Shown one piece after another: positions 59,457 through 64,000 of a DNA stretch of 64,000 bases. The notes under the pieces are model-generated. The model was not told the origin of the DNA. It saw only the letters and a program-made list of their open reading frames with translations, and ran no database searches. The stretch is from Amycolatopsis marina (GTDB taxonomy: Bacteria; Actinomycetota; Actinomycetes; Mycobacteriales; Pseudonocardiaceae): contig NZ_FOKG01000011.1 in the NCBI RefSeq assembly GCF_900111885.1, forward strand, positions 187,650-251,649. Reading direction: 5' to 3'. How positions within the stretch are numbered: the stretch's first letter is position 1; the number at the start of each line of letters is the position of its first letter. A program made the translations under genes and the position numbers.

Positions 59457-60112
59457 TCACCGTGCTGATCGTCGACGACCAGGACGTCGTCCGGCTCGGA
59501 CTGCGCACCCTGGTCGAGAGCGAGGACGGCCTCACCGTCGTCGGCGAGGCCGGGGACGGCCTCACCGCGGTGTCGCTCGCCCGTACGCACCGGCCCGATG
59601 TCGTGCTGATGGACATCCGGATGCCCGGGGTGGACGGCATCGAGGCCACCAGACGGATCAGCGCCGACGAGACGCTGTCCGGCGTCCGGGTGATCGTGCT
59701 GACGACCTTCGAACTGGACGAGTACGTCTTCGACGCCCTGTCCTACGGCGCCAGCGGTTTCCTGCTCAAGGACACGAAACCAGCCGAGCTGCTCAGAGCG
59801 ATCCGGCTGGTCGCGCAGGGCGACGCGCTGCTCTCGCCTTCGGTGACCCGTCGCGTCGTGGCCAAGTTCGGGTCGGGTGAACTGCGACCGGCTGCCAAGC
59901 CGCATCCCCACCTCGGCAGCCTGACCGAACGGGAGAAGGAGATCGTCGGACTCGTCGGGGACGGCCTCAGCAACGACGAGATCGCCGAGCGGCTGGTCAT
60001 CAGCCCGGCCACCGCGCGCACCCATGTGAGCCGGGCGATGATCAAGCTGGGCGCCAGGGACCGCGCCCAGCTCGTCGTGTTCGCCTACCAGTCCGACCTC
60101 GTGCAGCGGTGA
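59453..60112 (+). CDS. NarL/FixJ family response regulator
   Basis: A 219-residue regulator. The receiver has the acidic pair VLIVDDQDVVRLG, phospho-acceptor Asp54 in VVLMDIRMPGVDG, Thr in VIVLTTFEL and Lys in FLLKDTKPAEL. The C-terminal LuxR HTH is LTEREKEIVGLVGDGLSNDE followed by IAERLVISPATARTHVSRAM. It is coupled to the kinase and probably activates the ABC genes. Confidence 0.92.
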   Translation: MITVLIVDDQDVVRLGLRTLVESEDGLTVVGEAGDGLTAVSLARTHRPDVVLMDIRMPGVDGIEATRRISADETLSGVRVIVLTTFELDEYVFDALSYGASGFLLKDTKPAELLRAIRLVAQGDALLSPSVTRRVVAKFGSGELRPAAKPHPHLGSLTEREKEIVGLVGDGLSNDEIAERLVISPATARTHVSRAMIKLGARDRAQLVVFAYQSDLVQR

Positions 60113-60125
60113 ACGACCTCCCCGA

Positions 60126-60779
60126 TCAGCTGTCGTACTCGTCGTGCAGACGCCACCAGTGCCCCGGCCCGCTACTGCCCCGCCCTGCGGGCTGTTCCCA
60201 CTCCTCCTGTCTGCCGAGTGGTGTCAGGTCGAGGTAGCGCAGGGTACCGACGAGTTGGTCGCCACCGCGGTTCGTCGTGAAGTAGGTGCGGTACACCCGC
60301 TCGCCATCGCGGAGGAAGACGCTGACACCGAAGCCGTCCCCCACTCCGCCGTCCTGGGTGAAGTCGTTGCCGTAGGCCGAGAACCACGGCACGGTCCAGC
60401 CCATGCGCTTCCTGAAGGGTTCGATCTCGCTCAAGGGCGCCGGTGAGACCAGGACCAGTGTCGTGTCGCGTGCGTGGAGGTGGGCCAGGTGCCCGATGTT
60501 GTCGGCGACCATCGAGCAGCCGGGACAACGGTGCTTCGAGCCCGGCGCCATCATGAAGTGGTAGACGATCAGCTGGCGGCGGCCCTCGAAAAGATCCAGC
60601 AGGGTCACCTGCCCGCGGGGGCCGTCGAACACGTACTCCTTGTCGATCGCCGTCATCGGCAGGCTGCGCCGTTCCGCGTTGAGCGCGTCCTGCGCGCGGG
60701 TGAGCTCCTTTTCCTTGACCAGCAACTCGTCCCGCGCGACCTGCCACTCCTCCGGCGAGACCACCTGTGGAAGCGTCAT
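60126..60779 (-). CDS. DUF899 family thioredoxin-like protein
   Basis: A 217-residue protein. VVSPEEWQVARDELLVKEKE, LTRAQDALNAERRSLPM, YHFMMAPGSKHRCPGCSMVA and DFTQDGGVGDGFGVSVFLRD are the conserved DUF899 blocks. The CPGC pair sits where a thioredoxin-fold active site would be, so a redox role is plausible. ATG 60779 lies 6-8 bases after GGAGGAG. A 34-bp palindrome stands just upstream, showing tight control, but no regulator gene is next to it. It converges on the response regulator gene. Confidence 0.8.
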   Translation of the reverse strand: MTLPQVVSPEEWQVARDELLVKEKELTRAQDALNAERRSLPMTAIDKEYVFDGPRGQVTLLDLFEGRRQLIVYHFMMAPGSKHRCPGCSMVADNIGHLAHLHARDTTLVLVSPAPLSEIEPFRKRMGWTVPWFSAYGNDFTQDGGVGDGFGVSVFLRDGERVYRTYFTTNRGGDQLVGTLRYLDLTPLGRQEEWEQPAGRGSSGPGHWWRLHDEYDS

Positions 60780-60790
60780 CCTCACTCCTC

Positions 60791-60824
60791 CTAAACCATT
60801 CAGTTAATTAACTGATAGGTTTAG
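60791..60824. promoter_or_regulatory. 34-bp interrupted palindrome upstream of the DUF899 gene
   Basis: The core TCAGTTAATTAACTGA (60800-60815) is a perfect 16-bp palindrome. Outer arms CTAAACC (60791-60797) and GGTTTAG (60818-60824) are also complementary; only the two base pairs between (AT/TA) break symmetry. It ends 12 bases before the DUF899 start and is AT-rich in a G+C-rich context. It fits an ArsR-, TetR- or MarR-type operator. Confidence 0.7.
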
Positions 60825-60863
60825 TCTAGCGCGCGGCGGATCCGCGTCAAGCGCGAGCAGCAG

Positions 60864-61889
60864 TTACGCCGAGACGCGCTCGATCAGCTGGGTGGGTAGC
60901 ACCACTGGGTCGGCGGCCGAATTCCCGGCGATCTGGGTGAGCAGCAGTTCGGTCATGATCCTGGCCTGGTCCACAACCGGCTGGCGGATCGTCGTCAGCG
61001 GCGGATCGGTGTGCCTGGCCAACTCGATGTCGTCGAACCCGACGATCGCCACATCGCCCGGCACCCCGCGGCCCGCCGCGCGGAGCGCCTGCAGCGCCCC
61101 GAGGGCCATCAGGTCGTTGCCCGCGAAGACCCCGTCCAAGTCCGGCGCTCGGGCGAGCAGCACTGCCATGGCCCGCTCCCCCGACTCGCGGGTGAAGTCC
61201 CCGTGCTCGACGAGCTCGGCGCGCCCCGCGTCGGCCAGTGCCTGCCGATACCCGGACAACCGGTCCGCTCCAGCTGTCATGTCCGAAGGGCCTGCGATCG
61301 TGGCGATCCGCCCGCGCCCGCCTGCGACGAGCCGTTCGGTGGCCAGCTGCGCTCCACCCCTGTTGTCCACATCCACATAGGACAGATCGGGTACCGGGCA
61401 CGGTGGACGGCCGCCGACAACGATCGGCACTCCGGACTCGACCAGGATCCGCGGCAACGGGTCGTCACCGTGCATCGAGGCCAGCAGGACGCCGTCGACA
61501 TGTCCGCCGCGCACGTAGTCGGCCAGCCGCTCATGGTCGGCGTCGTTCTGTGCGTTCATCAGGACCAGCTGCACTCCGGTACCGGCCAGTGCCTGACTGG
61601 TCGCGATGATGATGTTGCCGAGATAGGGGTCGGCGAGAACCGTCGCATCCGGTTCCCGCATCACCAGCGCCACGGAACCCGTCCTGCGCATCACGAGGCT
61701 GCGGGCGGCGTGGTTGGGCACGTACCCCAGCCGGGCGATCGCGTCCTCGACCAGGACCCTGGCCTCCGGTGAGACCCTGGGTGAGCCGTTGATCACCCGG
61801 GACACGGTGGCGCGGGAGACACCCGCGGCCGCGGCCACCGTGTCCAGCGTCGGTGCCCGCCGCTCGACCGAAACCGGTCCGTCCGTCAC
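60864..61889 (-). CDS. LacI-family transcriptional repressor
   Basis: A 341-residue sugar-responsive repressor. The HTH is LDTVAAAAGVSRATVSRVIN and the hinge helix SPEARVLVEDAIARLGYVPN. The periplasmic-binding-protein-like core includes VDVDNRGGAQLATERLVAGG and VAIVGFDDIELARHTDPPLT. GTG 61889 overlaps the glucosidase stop (GTGA). It closes the sugar operon and probably represses it until a beta-glucoside or its transport signal is present. Confidence 0.92.
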   Translation of the reverse strand: MTDGPVSVERRAPTLDTVAAAAGVSRATVSRVINGSPRVSPEARVLVEDAIARLGYVPNHAARSLVMRRTGSVALVMREPDATVLADPYLGNIIIATSQALAGTGVQLVLMNAQNDADHERLADYVRGGHVDGVLLASMHGDDPLPRILVESGVPIVVGGRPPCPVPDLSYVDVDNRGGAQLATERLVAGGRGRIATIAGPSDMTAGADRLSGYRQALADAGRAELVEHGDFTRESGERAMAVLLARAPDLDGVFAGNDLMALGALQALRAAGRGVPGDVAIVGFDDIELARHTDPPLTTIRQPVVDQARIMTELLLTQIAGNSAADPVVLPTQLIERVSA

Positions 61890-63340
61890 TTCTGGCCACG
61901 CCTTCCTCGGCCGCCGCCCGTTCGTGCCGGGGGGACGCCGTTCGCCCGGATCACGTCGCGGTACCAGTACGCGCTGTCCTTGCAGACGCGGCGCTGGGTC
62001 GCGTAGTCCACGTGCACGATGCCGAACCGCTTCGAGTAGCCGTACGCCCACTCGAAGTTGTCCAGCAGCGACCACACGAAGTATCCCCGAACGTCGATCC
62101 CGGACTCAATCGCCTCGTGCACGACGGCGAGATGGTCGCGCAGGTAGGCGATCCGCTCCGGATCCCGGACCACGGGAGCAGCGCCATCGCCGTTGCCACC
62201 GGTGACGCTGTCCTCGAAGGCCGCGCCGTTCTCGGTGACCATCAACGGGATCCGGCCGTAGTCCTCATGCACGCGCCGAAGCACGGCGCGCAGTCCACCC
62301 GCGTCGATCGGCCACCCCATCGCCGTGGCAGGGCCGGGAACATCCAGGAACCGGATGTTCGCGCACCCCGGCCACGCCGAAGGCTCCGGTTCGCCCGCGC
62401 CCTCGTCCACGACCGTGGGCGCGTAGTAGTTGATCCCGAGGACATCGACAGGCACCGAGATCACGGCCTCGTCTCCCTCGCGCACGAAACTCCAGTCGGT
62501 CAGCTCAGCGGTGTCCTGGCGAACATCGTCGGGGTAGTGGCCGCGCAGCAGTGGATCGAGGAAGAGCCGGTTGGCCAGACCGTCGATCCGGCGGACGGCC
62601 TCCGCTGCCGCGGCCGTCCGCGAACCAGGGAACACGGCACACAGATTCAGGGTGACCGAAACCTGCGCCCCGCCGGGAAGCACCCCCCGCAGAGCACTCG
62701 TGCCGAGGCCGTGGGCGAGCAGCAGATGGTGAGCCGCGCGCAGCGAGAGGGCCGCGTCTGTTCTGCCCGGCGCGTGCACTCCGGAGGCGTAGCCGAGGAA
62801 CGCCGAACACCACGGCTCGTTCAGGGTGGTCCACCAGCGGACGCGGTCGCCGAGCCGGTCGGCTACAACGGTCGCGAACTCCGCGAACCTGGCCGCGGTG
62901 TCCCGGTCGCCCCAGCCCCCGGCGTCCTCCAGTTTCTGCGGAAGGTCCCAGTGGTACAGCGTGAGCACGGGGTCGATGCCATGCGCCAGCAACTCGTCCA
63001 CAAGCCGGTCGTAGTGGTCGAGGCCGCGGGAATTGGCCGGCCCTGCACCGTAGGGCAGTACTCGCGGCCAGGAAACGGAGAACCGGTACGCGGGCAGCCC
63101 GAGCCCGGCCATCAGCGTGACGTCCTCCCGGAAGCGGTGATAGTGGTTGACCGCCACGTCGCCGGTGTCTCCGTGGGCGATCTTCCCCGGAGTGTGCGCG
63201 AAAGTGTCCCAAATAGACCGTCCACGGCCATCTTCGGTCACCGCGCCCTCCACCTGGTAGGCCGCCGTTGCCGCGCCCCACAGGAAATTCCGGGGAAAGG
63301 TCAGCCCTGCCGGTTCGGCCCGGTTCGCGCCGACGGTCAT
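61886..63340 (-). CDS. glycoside hydrolase family 1 beta-glucosidase
   Basis: A 484-residue GH1 enzyme. The N-terminus FPRNFLWGAATAAYQVEGAV is the family signature. The acid/base Glu is in TTLNEPWCSAFLGYASGVHA, the nucleophile Glu in LMVTENGAAFED, and YFVWSLLDNFEWAYGYSKRF the substrate-binding end. No signal peptide is present, so it acts in the cytoplasm on imported beta-glucosides such as cellobiose. Its ATG overlaps the permease stop and its stop overlaps the LacI start. Confidence 0.93.
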   Translation of the reverse strand: MTVGANRAEPAGLTFPRNFLWGAATAAYQVEGAVTEDGRGRSIWDTFAHTPGKIAHGDTGDVAVNHYHRFREDVTLMAGLGLPAYRFSVSWPRVLPYGAGPANSRGLDHYDRLVDELLAHGIDPVLTLYHWDLPQKLEDAGGWGDRDTAARFAEFATVVADRLGDRVRWWTTLNEPWCSAFLGYASGVHAPGRTDAALSLRAAHHLLLAHGLGTSALRGVLPGGAQVSVTLNLCAVFPGSRTAAAAEAVRRIDGLANRLFLDPLLRGHYPDDVRQDTAELTDWSFVREGDEAVISVPVDVLGINYYAPTVVDEGAGEPEPSAWPGCANIRFLDVPGPATAMGWPIDAGGLRAVLRRVHEDYGRIPLMVTENGAAFEDSVTGGNGDGAAPVVRDPERIAYLRDHLAVVHEAIESGIDVRGYFVWSLLDNFEWAYGYSKRFGIVHVDYATQRRVCKDSAYWYRDVIRANGVPPARTGGGRGRRGQK

Positions 63341-64000
63341 CCCTTCACCGCACCCTGCATGATTCCTCCAATGATCTGACGGCCCAGCAACAGGAACACG
63401 AGCAGCATCGGGAAGGTGGCGATCACCGTCCCGGCGAGCACTAGTGAGTAGTCGACCTCGATTCCACTCGCGGTGTTCGCGATCGCCACCTGCACCGTCG
63501 GGTTCTGGGTGTTGAGCAGGATCAGCGGCCAGAACAGATCGTTCCAGTAGGTGATGAACGTGAGCAGGCCCAGTACGGCCGCCCCCGGCCTGGCCACCGG
63601 CAGCACCACGTTCCAGTAGATCCGCAGTGTGGACGCCCCGTCCATCCGGCCCGCCTCCAGCAGTTCGGCAGGCAGGGCGGAGGTGAGGTACTGCCGCATG
63701 AAGAACACCCCGAACGCACTGACCAGTGCGGGCACTATCACCCCGCGCAGATCATTGCTCCAGCCGAACCACTGGGTGACCATGATGTAGAGCGGGATGA
63801 TCGAGAGCTGTGTCGGCACCAGCATCGTGCCCACCACGAGTCCGAAAAGGATATTACGTCCACGGAACGCCAGCTTGGCGAAGGCGAATCCGGCGAACGT
63901 CGAGGTGAAGACGACCGCAACCGTGATCGAGCCGGCCACGATGACCGAGTTGATCAGCGCGGTGCCGAAGTTGCCCTGTTCGAACGCGGTGGCGAGGTTG
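63337..64000 (-). CDS. carbohydrate ABC transporter permease, MalG-like (5' part outside window)
   Basis: The frame is open to the window edge; the visible part begins NLATAFEQGNFGTALINSVI, so 221 residues are seen and the N-terminus is missing. It has about five hydrophobic segments and the EAA loop EAGRMDGASTLRIYWNVVLP (usually EAAxxDGAsxxxxFxxiilP). It imports a sugar together with a second permease, a binding protein and a shared ATPase that must lie beyond the window. The stop overlaps the glucosidase start (ATGA). Confidence 0.9.
   Translation of the reverse strand, partial: NLATAFEQGNFGTALINSVIVAGSITVAVVFTSTFAGFAFAKLAFRGRNILFGLVVGTMLVPTQLSIIPLYIMVTQWFGWSNDLRGVIVPALVSAFGVFFMRQYLTSALPAELLEAGRMDGASTLRIYWNVVLPVARPGAAVLGLLTFITYWNDLFWPLILLNTQNPTVQVAIANTASGIEVDYSLVLAGTVIATFPMLLVFLLLGRQIIGGIMQGAVKG

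Noticed and set aside
1..64000. CRISPR array, tRNA/rRNA, insertion sequences or prophage
   Set aside because: No regularly spaced repeats with unique spacers, no tRNA T-loop/acceptor pairing noticed, and no transposase, integrase or phage structural genes in any frame.

Overview
This is a high-G+C actinobacterial chromosome segment. GTG starts, GGAGG-type ribosome binding sites, many 4-base ATGA gene overlaps, F420-type enzymes, a PucR regulator and a Pks13/FadD32/Ag85-like gene set all point to the Actinomycetia, most likely Pseudonocardiales. The genus is an inference and was not proven. I see no tRNA, rRNA, CRISPR array, prophage or insertion sequence. Both window edges cut a gene: a TPR regulator on the left and a sugar ABC permease on the right.

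Layout. 1-9 kb: the TPR regulator end, a Baeyer-Villiger monooxygenase, a membrane diguanylate cyclase, a 67-residue peptide with five PTDW repeats, an MFS exporter, an HD hydrolase, a secreted M15-like peptidase, an orphan ClpP behind two ClgR-like boxes, and an alpha/beta hydrolase. 9.2-21.7 kb: one tightly coupled minus-strand operon in the order MFS exporter, fatty acyl-AMP ligase, PKS (ACP-KS-AT-DH-KR-ACP-dead ACP-TE), acyl-CoA carboxylase beta chain, antigen-85-like acyltransferase. It has the logic of the mycobacterial fadD32-pks13-accD4-fbp locus but with reductive domains built into the PKS. 22-27 kb: a PepSY membrane protein with a secreted copper-type protein, a decayed nitroreductase-hemerythrin pair and an F420-type oxidoreductase. 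27-32 kb: a CocE hydrolase/ATP-grasp ligase operon divergent from a broken MerR gene and an MFS exporter. 32-41 kb: a stand-alone RNase J, small unknowns, a secreted molybdenum hydroxylase pair, and a MarR-MFS operon behind a near-perfect operator.

41.5-48.6 kb is a nitrogen-scavenging region around a PucR regulator: DUF1989 protein, old yellow enzyme and polysaccharide-deacetylase-fold hydrolase on one side, NCS1 permease and amidase on the other. 48.6-53 kb holds a GNAT enzyme, a BBE-type flavin oxidase divergent from a WYL regulator, a reductase-like protein and a LysE exporter. 53.1-55.3 kb is a lower-G+C islet with an enzyme I do not recognise followed by a cytochrome P450; it looks like a two-gene biosynthetic locus acquired by transfer. 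55.5-60.8 kb carries a hydrolase, an ABC transporter with a NarL-type two-component system and a DUF899 protein under a 34-bp palindrome. 60.9-64 kb is a sugar operon (permease, GH1 glucosidase, LacI repressor).

The three best candidates for undescribed biology are the PTDW-repeat peptide gene (4067-4270), the self-contained mycolate-like lipid operon (9185-21665) and the unknown enzyme/P450 islet (53149-55279).
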